IMG/VR virus record: IMGVR_UViG_3300032296_001640
Location: 1 to 26,673 of that record
Origin: a virus
Strand: one strand, 5' to 3'
DNA length: 26,673 nucleotides
In this document: piece by piece, positions 1 to 7,787 of the stretch
How the letters are laid out: each line of letters starts with the position of its first letter
Numbering within the stretch: the stretch's first letter is position 1
Notes under the pieces: model-generated
The model's database searches: none
What the model was told of the DNA's origin: nothing
What the model saw: only the letters and a program-made list of their open reading frames with translations
Position numbers and translations under genes: made by a program

Positions 1-38
1 AGGGTTTGCGAGGCGGTATTTGTCTGTAAGTAATTCAT
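1..38 (-). CDS. Partial gene, N-terminal 12 codons only
   Basis: An ATG at position 38 on the minus strand opens a frame reading MNYLQTNTASQT up to the window edge. It lies downstream of the tail-tube-like gene in the same direction. Short proteins with a similar start occur next to the capsid and tube genes of Bacteroidota siphoviruses, from memory of the family only. Too little is present to assign a function. Confidence 0.5.
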   Translation of the reverse strand, partial: MNYLQTNTASQT

Positions 39-45
39 TTACCTA

Positions 46-53
46 CAAATATA
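46..53 (-). promoter_or_regulatory. TAnnTTTG-like -7 box just before a start codon
   Basis: The minus strand reads TATATTTG here, an exact match to the Bacteroidota -7 consensus, ending 7 bases before the ATG at 38. No TTG/TTTG -33 box sits at the usual 18-20 base distance. If used, the transcript would be nearly leaderless. It may be chance in AT-rich DNA. Confidence 0.3.
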
Positions 54-54
54 A

Positions 55-600
55 TTAAACAGTAGGTGCTTCTACATCAATGTCGGCAAAATTGTCAAAA
101 GGAATTGAAGTGAATGGCTCTAACAAATATGCTTTATTTTGTTCTTCAGCAGTAAATGTAATTGTGTATCCATTCAAGTCACCTTTGGCAGTACCAGTTG
201 TGCTTGATGCAGCAGTAACTTCAGCACCATCGAAACGGCCAATCATAAAGATGTTGTTGTTGTTATCTTGAACAAAAACAGCCAAACGATTCTTTGCCAT
301 CAATTCTAAATTTGATCTACGTGCAGCACTCATTGTAAAGAATGTTGCAGTGATTGTTTGAGTATAGAAAATCGTTCCATTCTCAACAGATGATGCAACT
401 TCTTCTGTGAAATTACCAGTGTGCTTTGGACATATAAATTTGTACACTTTAGCTTCAGGTAAAGTCACAATATATCCGTTCAAATCCGTAGTAATTCCAC
501 TCAAGAAATCTCCGTGGTTGCCTATATACAAGGCTTTGATGCCGCCAATCGATTCTTTACAATCCAATTGGAATCCAGCCGTTAACTCACAAATAGCCAT
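55..600 (-). CDS. Putative tail tube / virion structural protein
   Basis: A 181-residue protein with no signal peptide or membrane segment, rich in beta-type sequence. It begins MAICELTAGFQLDC and contains GNFTEEV, the patch NRLAVFVQDNNNN and LNGYTITFTAEE near the C-terminus. This layout resembles a family encoded directly downstream of the major capsid gene in Bacteroidota siphoviruses and usually described as a structural or major tail protein. That link is recognition from memory, not a search. It is the first gene after a strong terminator that follows the capsid gene, so it may need read-through or its own promoter. The start is ATG behind an A-rich leader. The tail-tube role is an inference; a head-completion protein is the main alternative. 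Confidence 0.6.
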   Translation of the reverse strand: MAICELTAGFQLDCKESIGGIKALYIGNHGDFLSGITTDLNGYIVTLPEAKVYKFICPKHTGNFTEEVASSVENGTIFYTQTITATFFTMSAARRSNLELMAKNRLAVFVQDNNNNIFMIGRFDGAEVTAASSTTGTAKGDLNGYTITFTAEEQNKAYLLEPFTSIPFDNFADIDVEAPTV

Positions 601-621
601 ATTATTATATTTTTTTTATAG

Positions 622-661
622 TTAAAATAAAGGGAAGGCAGAATTAACCACCTTCCCCTTT
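622..661 (-). terminator. Intrinsic terminator after the major capsid gene
   Basis: On the minus strand a stem of AAAGGGGAAGG (661-651) pairs with CCTTCCCTTT (638-629) around a 12-base loop, with one bulged base, and is followed by a T-rich tail. It lies between the capsid stop at 675 and the next start at 600, where it could end or attenuate transcription after the most abundant virion gene. Confidence 0.75.
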
Positions 662-674
662 ACTTGTGGTTAAA

Positions 675-1610
675 TTAGTTGTGACCGATTACGCAGTCAG
701 CATAAACACCTACTTCAACTCCAGTACGGAATCTCATAGCCATACGAACGTTGTCAGATGCATCAGTCATTGACATATCAACAACTTTAACTTCAGCGTA
801 GTCAGAACTTGCATCAACACCTACAAACAAGTTTTGAGGTTGAGCAGCAATGATTGTTCCTGCGCTGATACCTGGACATACATAGATATCGTAACCGTTG
901 AATTGCAAGTTGAAATCAGCAGCAGCAGAGAACATTTGCAAGTAACCTTGAGCAGCAACCGCTTGACGGTAGAATTGTGCAGATGCACGATTCATATACA
1001 ACTTGGTATCGGGTGAACCAATCAAAGTAGCAGGTAAAGCGTTGATCAAAGTGTTCAAGTTTGCGATAATGTTGGTTGCAGAAAGAGGAGTTAAACCTGC
1101 ACCAGTCCAAGTGATATCAGCACCACCAGTCAAAGTTGCAATTAACTTCTTTTCAAATCCATCAAATGAAGAATAAGTACCTGCAGTGTTACCTTGCCAA
1201 ATAGTGTACTCAATTGTTTCAGCAACTTTACCCGCAGCATATCCTATTAAGAAATCAGCGAAGTTAGTTGGAACAACATCATTGATGAATCCACGACCTG
1301 TTTGAGCAGCTTCCCAATCACGAGCGAAATCAGACTTGCACAATTCCAAGTTAACTTTCAAATCAGATACAGTCAAAACTGACTCATCTAAATTCAAAGA
1401 ACCTGCTTGTGTAAAGTCACAAGTAGTACCGCTTTGAAGCAAAGATGCAGCGTTTGACAATCTTTTCAAAACTGCCTTGAACTTCACACCTTCTTTAAGA
1501 GTTACATAGTTTTTAGCAAGAGTGTCTCCAGACAACATTGCTGCGTTGATGTAAGGCAACGCTAATTCACCTGCGTAGGTTGAACTGTTAATAGTTAAGC
1601 TATCAGCCAT
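675..1610 (-). CDS. Major capsid protein (HK97-fold type, putative)
   Basis: A 311-residue soluble protein. Its position directly after an XkdF-like protease and an acidic scaffold-like protein is the canonical place of the major capsid protein, and the length fits the family. The N-terminal half has an alpha-helical segment followed by an extended stretch around residues 95-130. The C-terminal part contains the TIIAAQPQNLFVGVDASSD region and ends with a beta-rich section (MAMRFRTGVEVGVYAD). Such 'native protein region then P-domain' endings are typical of Bacteroidota phage capsid proteins. ATG start behind a purine-rich, almost pure A leader (1611-1629), as expected for strong translation in this phylum. 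Assignment rests on gene order and general sequence character; no single motif is diagnostic. Confidence 0.8.
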   Translation of the reverse strand: MADSLTINSSTYAGELALPYINAAMLSGDTLAKNYVTLKEGVKFKAVLKRLSNAASLLQSGTTCDFTQAGSLNLDESVLTVSDLKVNLELCKSDFARDWEAAQTGRGFINDVVPTNFADFLIGYAAGKVAETIEYTIWQGNTAGTYSSFDGFEKKLIATLTGGADITWTGAGLTPLSATNIIANLNTLINALPATLIGSPDTKLYMNRASAQFYRQAVAAQGYLQMFSAAADFNLQFNGYDIYVCPGISAGTIIAAQPQNLFVGVDASSDYAEVKVVDMSMTDASDNVRMAMRFRTGVEVGVYADCVIGHN

Positions 1611-1629
1611 TTTTTCTTTTTTTTATTTA

Positions 1630-2217
1630 TTATTTGTACTTGTTTATAATTGAGAAGATTCTATTTTTAGAATCCATTTTAGCCAAATTGATAGGCTCTG
1701 ATTTTGCAACTGTTGTTGATTTCTTTACGCTATCAACTGCAGGTTGCTTTGACATCTTTTCGATTGTAGATGAAAGAGTTTCTTTCTCTGCATTCAAAGC
1801 AGCAATTTTAGCTTCGAAAGCTTCAACCAATGAATTGATTGTAGACTCGAACTCCTCTTTGCTCACACCTTCAAACGCAGCTTGTTTTTCTTCTTCGATT
1901 TCGATTTCAACCTTTGGTTCTTCTTCCATTGGCTCTTTGATCTCGGTGATTACACCACCTGCAACCACAATAATTTTACCTTCAGCAGTTGTGTGTTCTC
2001 CATCGGGTGCAGGAACTGGATTACCATCCCCATCCATAATGAAAAGTTCACTACCTACTGCAAATTCAGCATCGGGAGAATACACCTCCGTGCCATCAGC
2101 CAAAACGGCCATTGCCATTTGAGCTTCTTTTGTGATTTCCCCTTCTGCTGACAACTGAATACCAAAGGCCTTCAAGCGGTCTGCATATTTGGAAACGATT
2201 TCACTTACTTTGTTCAT
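1630..2217 (-). CDS. Scaffold-like / capsid assembly protein
   Basis: A 195-residue, very acidic protein. Residues 33-95 hold a beta-rich module with the phrase VPAPDGEHTTAEGK and a following VVAGGVITEI, a module that recurs between protease and capsid genes of Bacteroidota phages. Residues 95-112 are nearly all Glu with a few Lys and Ile. A coiled coil follows at about 118-155 (FEAKIAALNAEKETL), and the C-terminus is basic. Acidic coiled-coil proteins at this site act as scaffolds in the procapsid and are removed by the protease. The role is inferred from position and composition. It is separated from the protease gene by 166 bp carrying two hairpins, so it and the capsid gene may form their own expression unit. 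Confidence 0.65.
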   Translation of the reverse strand: MNKVSEIVSKYADRLKAFGIQLSAEGEITKEAQMAMAVLADGTEVYSPDAEFAVGSELFIMDGDGNPVPAPDGEHTTAEGKIIVVAGGVITEIKEPMEEEPKVEIEIEEEKQAAFEGVSKEEFESTINSLVEAFEAKIAALNAEKETLSSTIEKMSKQPAVDSVKKSTTVAKSEPINLAKMDSKNRIFSIINKYK

Positions 2218-2318
2218 ATCTATGTTTTACTTTTTCTTTGAGTAAGTAGCAAAACACCTAATTTTGTTCCAGTTGTAATGTGTTTTTTTAGTTTGTTTAG
2301 TTGTTTCGGTTTCACAAG

Positions 2319-2347
2319 AAAGCCCCCCAAACGTGGAGGGCTTTTTT
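2319..2347 (+). terminator. Hairpin with T-run between protease and scaffold genes
   Basis: AAAGCCC (2319-2325) pairs with GGGCTTT (2338-2344), extended by two further G-C pairs past one mismatch. The T-run follows on the plus strand. On the minus strand, the direction of the genes, the tail is only CTTTCTTG, so it is a weaker terminator there. It could block antisense transcription into the tail genes. Confidence 0.55.
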
Positions 2348-2351
2348 GTCG

Positions 2352-2378
2352 GGTAAATAAAACACCTGCACAAGGTGT
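2352..2378 (-). terminator. Weak intrinsic terminator after the protease gene
   Basis: On the minus strand ACACCT (2378-2373) and AGGTGT (2367-2362) form a 6-bp stem with a 5-base loop, followed by TTTATTT. It starts 6 bases after the protease stop codon. With the hairpin at 2319-2347 it may reduce read-through from the tail operon into scaffold and capsid genes. Confidence 0.45.
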
Positions 2379-2383
2379 AATCG

Positions 2384-2980
2384 TTACAACCCACTCAATT
2401 CATTCTCGAGTTCTTTCATTATCTTTTCGATTTCTTGCTGAGTCATATACTCATCACTGATTTCAGTAAAGAATCCTTCCAATGAAAAGCCTTTAACGTC
2501 ACCTTGCTTAATGGATGCCCACACCTCATCGTTATCAATCTTCATTCCAATGCACCACGTGCCTTCAGGAAATGAGAATCCAAAGTTTTGTGACTTATCG
2601 TGTTCACCTTCCACTATCCAAGACTCCACAACCGTACATCCCACAACTGGAATCTGATGCTCTAAATTGGAGTTGTGATGCATATTTCTTTTTAGATATT
2701 CCTGCGCAATTTTATTGATGGTTTCTTTCGAGTATTTGCAGTAGTATTCACGTTGCATCGAATCAACTCGGTAGATCAATTGCTCGGGAATCATAACCGC
2801 ACCATACACCATCTTGCGTTCACCTTCCTCAATGGCCGCTTGTTGCACCTTGCGAGTTTTGGACAATGCCACAAAGTCAACTTCAATTGCAGGATTCTCA
2901 ACTAATGACATTGCGTGAACACCCAAATAACCGCTATCGTCTATTGTGTACTCAATGACTTTTACTTCTTCTTCTTTCAT
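2384..2980 (-). CDS. XkdF-like prohead serine protease
   Basis: A 198-residue protein that should cleave scaffold and capsid precursors inside the prohead. The N-terminus VIEYTIDDSG...GVHAMSLVENPAIEVDFVAL is typical of XkdF-type proteins of Bacteroidota phages. The likely catalytic pair is His101 or His102 (MHHNSNLEHQ) and Ser166 in GFSLEGFF, the spacing and context seen in HK97-like prohead proteases. The C-terminus is a charged helix (EIEKIMKELENEL). It lies two bases after the tape measure stop codon, so it is read from the end of the tail operon, an unusual neighbour for a head protease. ATG start. Confidence 0.85.
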   Translation of the reverse strand: MKEEEVKVIEYTIDDSGYLGVHAMSLVENPAIEVDFVALSKTRKVQQAAIEEGERKMVYGAVMIPEQLIYRVDSMQREYYCKYSKETINKIAQEYLKRNMHHNSNLEHQIPVVGCTVVESWIVEGEHDKSQNFGFSFPEGTWCIGMKIDNDEVWASIKQGDVKGFSLEGFFTEISDEYMTQQEIEKIMKELENELSGL

Positions 2981-2982
2981 AT

Positions 2983-4578
2983 TTACTTTATTAATTTTGA
3001 TTGGTCTAATATCTTTTGTTGTGCATCTTGTGCCGACGTTACATTAGTAGCTAAAACGTAAGATTGTATCGGTTGCGCTTTCGTTTGTTGATTATTTAGG
3101 AAAGACAAATCCAAGGCAGGTGCGGAAGTAGAACCACCCCCACCACCTCCACCCAATGCACCCATTGAACCACCACCACTTGATGGACTTGATGCAGCAC
3201 CCGCATTGAATTTCATTGCTGCAATCTTTGCTACATTCGCAGCACCCATAACACCCGCAGCTGCTGCAGCGATGAAACGTGAACCACCAATTAAAGTAGG
3301 GTCAGCTAATACATTTTGCACCGCTTGAACCGCACCAATACTCGCTTGTGTTAATTGTAAAGCTTTATTGACCTTGAAAGATTGCTTCGCATTTAGCACA
3401 CCATTGGCAGTTAACGCATCCGCTAATGCACTCATACTACCTAATGCCATTTGCGCCATTTGCAAACGTGCTTGCATTTCACCTTCACTTATTGCCGTAT
3501 TGGTTTCAGCACTTTGTTGAGTAGATGCAGTAATGCCTGCCAACATTGTTTGAGTGCTGGCTAATATTTGATCATTAGTGGCCTGCTTTCTTTCAAGTCC
3601 TTTTGATTCTATTACTACATCATCTTCAGCTTGTTTTTCTTGCATCATCAAAACATCAGCTTGATAAGATGCATCCAACTGCCTCAATAACTCTTTATTG
3701 CCGTGCGCTAACTTTTCTTTTTCTAAATACAAAAGACGAAGTTGCCTTATTTCTCTATCATCATTTGATAAAGTTTCTTGATATCTTTTCTCTTGTTCAG
3801 CTTTTAAGAATTCAGTTAGTGAACGTTGATCATCTTTTATTTTTTGAATTCTTTGTGCCTCCTTTTCAGCTGCTTCTTTGGCTAAACGTTCTTTCTCTTT
3901 ATGAAGATGTTCAGCATCTTTGAGCGATTGTTCTTCTTGTTTCTTGCGTCTATCTTCTGCTTCCTTATCTAATTTCTTTTGATTCTCTGCACGTTCTGCA
4001 GCTTTACTATCAGTTAATCCGATGTAATCCAAAAAGTCAACTAATCCACCAGTAACTTTATCAATGGTTTCTTTGATGAATCCAAACATCTTACCCACCA
4101 ATCCCCCTGCCTCAACTAACTTATCGAAATTCATCACAATTGCTGCGATGATTCCACCCAATAAAAAGATTGGGTTAAGTAGTAACGATTTACCCAAGTC
4201 CAACATCGTTGAACCGAAACCTTTTGCAGCTTTTGTAAGGTCACCAAACTTGAAATCTTTAACCGCACTTGATACCCCTTGCAACCCTTGTTGCGCTGCG
4301 CCAAAGTCAAGTGACAAAATAGATGAACCAATCATTGAGAAAGAGTTGTTCAACCTTTCCAATGGATCACCTGCTAATGTGTTAACGCCTTTGGATAAGT
4401 CACCAACTTTGTCGGTTAAATCCCCAAGCTTTCTTTGCACCTTTTCGAACTCTGCAGTCCCCTCATCTAATCTTAACAACTCGTCACGGAGTGCCTTCAT
4501 CTGCGCCCTTACCGATTGCGCCTTTTGCTCTCCGTTACCTTTAATCTCGAATTCTAAAACTACTTTATTATCTGCCAT
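2983..4578 (-). CDS. Tail tape measure protein
   Basis: A 531-residue protein that would set tail length and pass into the host envelope. It begins with a mixed region (EIKGNGEQKAQSVRAQMKAL) typical of tape measures. A hydrophobic stretch follows at about 128-152 (NPIFLLGGIIAAIVMNF), then a long charged coiled coil at about 190-300, rich in Lys, Glu and Gln. A second hydrophobic Ala-rich block (FIAAAAAGVMGAANVAKIAAM) occurs near 440-460, then a Gly/Ser-rich segment including a run of seven Gly. It is short for the family, which would predict a short tail. Its ATG overlaps the stop codon of a 58-codon gene (TGATG), and the protease gene follows almost directly. Confidence 0.85.
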   Translation of the reverse strand: MADNKVVLEFEIKGNGEQKAQSVRAQMKALRDELLRLDEGTAEFEKVQRKLGDLTDKVGDLSKGVNTLAGDPLERLNNSFSMIGSSILSLDFGAAQQGLQGVSSAVKDFKFGDLTKAAKGFGSTMLDLGKSLLLNPIFLLGGIIAAIVMNFDKLVEAGGLVGKMFGFIKETIDKVTGGLVDFLDYIGLTDSKAAERAENQKKLDKEAEDRRKKQEEQSLKDAEHLHKEKERLAKEAAEKEAQRIQKIKDDQRSLTEFLKAEQEKRYQETLSNDDREIRQLRLLYLEKEKLAHGNKELLRQLDASYQADVLMMQEKQAEDDVVIESKGLERKQATNDQILASTQTMLAGITASTQQSAETNTAISEGEMQARLQMAQMALGSMSALADALTANGVLNAKQSFKVNKALQLTQASIGAVQAVQNVLADPTLIGGSRFIAAAAAGVMGAANVAKIAAMKFNAGAASSPSSGGGSMGALGGGGGGGSTSAPALDLSFLNNQQTKAQPIQSYVLATNVTSAQDAQQKILDQSKLIK

Positions 4579-4754
4579 CAGAATATCATTTTAATTATTT
4601 GATAAGTACCCCAAAGTAAAGTAGCAACTATTGCCATATTGATACAACCAGTTAGCCATTTTGGTAATTTATTTTGGTAGCTTTTCGCATCTGACTTGAT
4701 GCCCATCTTTTGCATATCGCAAATGTTCTTAAATGTCTGCTGTGGATTATTCAT
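4578..4754 (-). CDS. Small single-span membrane protein before the tape measure gene
   Basis: A 58-residue protein beginning MNNPQQTFKNICDMQK. The N-terminal half is hydrophilic and basic; residues about 34-57 are hydrophobic (WLTGCINMAIVATLLWGTYQ) and would span a membrane. It starts inside the last codons of the large distal tail gene (shared ATGAATAA) and its TGA overlaps the tape measure ATG, so translational coupling to both neighbours is likely and supports it being real. Short membrane proteins are sometimes found next to tape measure genes, but no function can be given. A holin role is possible but unsupported. Confidence 0.7.
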   Translation of the reverse strand: MNNPQQTFKNICDMQKMGIKSDAKSYQNKLPKWLTGCINMAIVATLLWGTYQIIKMIF

Positions 4755-7700
4755 AGTGATATTGTGTGTATATTATTTGAGCAGCAATGTTGATGTCGGT
4801 TAATGGATAAGATGAATTCTTGAGATAGACCAATGGTGCAAATGTTGAGCCTACCAAATCCAAATCAAGTTCAACGTCACCCGTTGTGCTATGCACGTTG
4901 GAATCAACTTGAGTTATATTTTTAATTGACAACCCACCGCTTTCAGCTAAATGCACGTTGAATTCAGATGTGATATTAACATCAATGCCGGTTATTGCAT
5001 CAGCGTGAGCAGCTACAATCATTATTTTGATATACCATAATGATTCTGAAGGAACTGTGATATAACCACCTCTATCAGTTGTTAATGTAATTGGTGTTGT
5101 TGCATTTGTCCAATCACCAAAGCCACGCACTTGAATGATTCCACTTTGATATTGTCCTGCATATGCACCCGCGCCACCGAAGGTCGCACCATCGTTTAAT
5201 ACTTTTGCATATGAACCACCCACTAAACTATCTTTTATTCCAAATGTGACAACATTGTTTTGACCATAAACCATTGTATCTAAAACATTACGGTCAATAG
5301 TATTGTTGGGTGTTGAAATCAAAGTTGTATTAGCAGACCTTACGATGGGTACTTTTGTCAATAGTTCAGATCTATTGCCATCTTGCAAAGTCTTTGTTTT
5401 GCCATCTGGAATCTTTGCGTAGCATTGTGGATCAATCCAAATATAACCAAACCTATCACAACAAGCTTGGGTTGATGTTATTTTATTTCCTTCCGAATCA
5501 ACAAAATTTATGTAACCTGATGTATCAATAACAGAATCGGGAACACCTAAACAATCTGGAGTTGCACTCACCATCTTGATGAGTTTCACCTTTACTGAAT
5601 CTTGCATCCCTACCACGTAATCGCTAATATCTAAAATGCGATAGTATGCATCTTTGATAAATATTTTATCATTGAATTTGAATTGGTAAATATCCGCAAA
5701 GTCTAACGCAAAGAAAGCCTCAATGATTCTTGCATCAGGTGCGTAAATGTCAGCTATGTAATCATTCCAATAACGCTGATATATGGTCTTGTATGGTATG
5801 CTTTGAATGTACTGCAATGGCACTTCTTGTCCAAAGTTTAAATCTTCATCAGCAAGAGTTGGCTCATTGCTTGTGTAATGATTAAATAATTTAAAAAAAC
5901 GTGATGGATAAGTACCGTTTTCATTATCGTACATATCCAATTTTATCTCATCATTTGTTTTGTAAAGTATTCTTGAACCTGGATTTACATAGGATCCAGA
6001 ATCATTAATGAATTTTGGGATAGCTAAATTTGTATTATTAATCAACGCGCAAGGAGTTGAAAAGAATAACGTTTCTATTTTAGAATCATTAGTCGCAAAA
6101 TCATTTTCAGCATCAACCAATTCCAATCTGCCATATACGCGATTACCTTGTGAGTTGTAAATGTTGTTCAGATAGTCATTTGATTGTTTATATGTCCAAA
6201 TGTTTTTTGCTGCTTGATAATCGGCAGTTGATGTGAGTGTGATGTCTTTTGATATGTCTATTTTATTGCTCCAATCTTTGACATTTCCTTGAGATAAATA
6301 CTCCATTATTGGCTTTAAAGTCAAAAGCTTTGGATTGATATCATCGGGAATAACCACCAAATTAAACATCTTGAATAGTGAACTCATAAACTCACTACAT
6401 TTCATAACTGGAGCATTAGCAGACCAATCAATGGGATTACCCAATGTCTTTGATACTGATACACATTCCATATTCGATGGATAACTGTAAGGAATGGTTG
6501 TTTCAATACTTGTATCATTTAAAGTTAATACTCCAGCAGGTATATTTGGTGGTTGGTTAAACCATAACACCATCTCTACTGTTGTTCCAACCTCCAAAAA
6601 ATATTGCGATGTTTCATTTTCTCCCAAACTAACACGGCCATTTGTATTGTTTATTCCAATTCCACCAATTCCAAATAGGTAATTATTTCCATCAGTAGAA
6701 GGAGTTATGAATTTATCACCATTTGTATTTGTTATTAAAAAACCTGCTGACATCCCATCAATGATTGGAGGGGGAGGTGCGGTAAAATCTTCTAAAATAT
6801 TTAAAGAACCATTAATTATATAATTTCCAGTAAATGGAACGGTGTATACATTTAAACCACTAACGTTATTACCTGGATCATTGACAACAGTCATTGCAGG
6901 AATTGTGTAAATATAAATAGTTCCTCCATCTGCTAACGTAACTGTAGTGAAATCATTACTATCAAAAGCAATATTATCTATACCACCCTCAACACGAAAG
7001 ACGGCAGTATCTCCATTGCCACCTATCATTGTGATAAAATTGTTTTCAGATGTAAATGGTATGTACATCTTGTCCAATTGCAGCGTTAAAGTTTGGCTTT
7101 CATCTTCATTTAATTCAAATCCGCTCAATGCGAAAATCTTATTAAATATATATCTTGCCCAAACGAATGGAGTTAACTCATTAACTTTAATTGCTTTTTG
7201 ATACAACGCTTCAGCACTATCGAATGGGTTTAAATAAATAGACCTTCCATCCGTTGAATAGCTATTGCCTATCCAATTATTGCCCCTATCTGTTAAACCA
7301 AATTTAACTACGTCATCAAATTCAATAGCATCTATTGTGCTAAATGTAACGTCAAATGGATAGTCATTTTGAAGTTCAGATGCTATGTAATTTTTGAAAT
7401 CAGCATCTCCAATGGTTTTGAAGAAATTCACCGTGTTACCAAAGAACACTATCTCCAAATCAGACACCTCACCATTGCTTGTGTATGCTGCTTTGAATTG
7501 CACATAGCCTTCTATAATTGGTATAGTGTCAACCGTAATGGATGCGTTGATTTTACGCTTGGGATTGAAGCCACTAAACTGAAATGTGTTCTCTTGAATG
7601 AAGCCAAATATACTTGCGTTAGTTTGCGTAAATGGAATTCGAAAAGTCCTCGAATAATTACCACGTGGTGCAAGGTCTTTGATGTCATTAAATGACCAAT

Positions 7701-7785
7701 TCAAAGAAATGTTTTCATTCTCGTATAGGTCAACAAGTACTGGGACTTGATTATCTTGTGTGTATAATATTAATGCTGTTTCCAT
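4747..7785 (-). CDS. Large distal tail / baseplate-like structural protein
   Basis: A 1012-residue protein. The N-terminal 150 residues (METALILYTQDNQVPVLVDLY, then ISLNWSFNDIKDL...NYSRTFRIPFT and a GYVQFKAAY segment) match a module common in Bacteroidota phage tail proteins. That module looks like a beta-rich baseplate domain. The middle has many Asn/Thr/Gly-rich beta segments including a proline run (APPPPIIDG). The C-terminal third contains CLGVPDSVID...ACCDRFGYIWIDPQC and ends in a beta-rich domain. A frame extends 3 codons upstream to TTG (7794), but the ATG at 7785, two bases after the preceding stop codon, is the likely start. Position upstream of the tape measure suggests a tail-tip role. 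Parts of it (about 6.5-7.0 kb) are visibly more AT-rich than neighbours. The exact role is inferred. Confidence 0.65.
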   Translation of the reverse strand: METALILYTQDNQVPVLVDLYENENISLNWSFNDIKDLAPRGNYSRTFRIPFTQTNASIFGFIQENTFQFSGFNPKRKINASITVDTIPIIEGYVQFKAAYTSNGEVSDLEIVFFGNTVNFFKTIGDADFKNYIASELQNDYPFDVTFSTIDAIEFDDVVKFGLTDRGNNWIGNSYSTDGRSIYLNPFDSAEALYQKAIKVNELTPFVWARYIFNKIFALSGFELNEDESQTLTLQLDKMYIPFTSENNFITMIGGNGDTAVFRVEGGIDNIAFDSNDFTTVTLADGGTIYIYTIPAMTVVNDPGNNVSGLNVYTVPFTGNYIINGSLNILEDFTAPPPPIIDGMSAGFLITNTNGDKFITPSTDGNNYLFGIGGIGINNTNGRVSLGENETSQYFLEVGTTVEMVLWFNQPPNIPAGVLTLNDTSIETTIPYSYPSNMECVSVSKTLGNPIDWSANAPVMKCSEFMSSLFKMFNLVVIPDDINPKLLTLKPIMEYLSQGNVKDWSNKIDISKDITLTSTADYQAAKNIWTYKQSNDYLNNIYNSQGNRVYGRLELVDAENDFATNDSKIETLFFSTPCALINNTNLAIPKFINDSGSYVNPGSRILYKTNDEIKLDMYDNENGTYPSRFFKLFNHYTSNEPTLADEDLNFGQEVPLQYIQSIPYKTIYQRYWNDYIADIYAPDARIIEAFFALDFADIYQFKFNDKIFIKDAYYRILDISDYVVGMQDSVKVKLIKMVSATPDCLGVPDSVIDTSGYINFVDSEGNKITSTQACCDRFGYIWIDPQCYAKIPDGKTKTLQDGNRSELLTKVPIVRSANTTLISTPNNTIDRNVLDTMVYGQNNVVTFGIKDSLVGGSYAKVLNDGATFGGAGAYAGQYQSGIIQVRGFGDWTNATTPITLTTDRGGYITVPSESLWYIKIMIVAAHADAITGIDVNITSEFNVHLAESGGLSIKNITQVDSNVHSTTGDVELDLDLVGSTFAPLVYLKNSSYPLTDINIAAQIIYTQYHYE

Positions 7786-7787
7786 AA

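Noticed and set aside
1634-2122. 162-codon open frame on the plus strand opposite the scaffold gene, and similar plus-strand frames opposite the tape measure and metallophosphoesterase genes.
   Set aside because: These are antisense shadows with low-complexity translations (runs of Phe/Ser) opposite well-supported genes.
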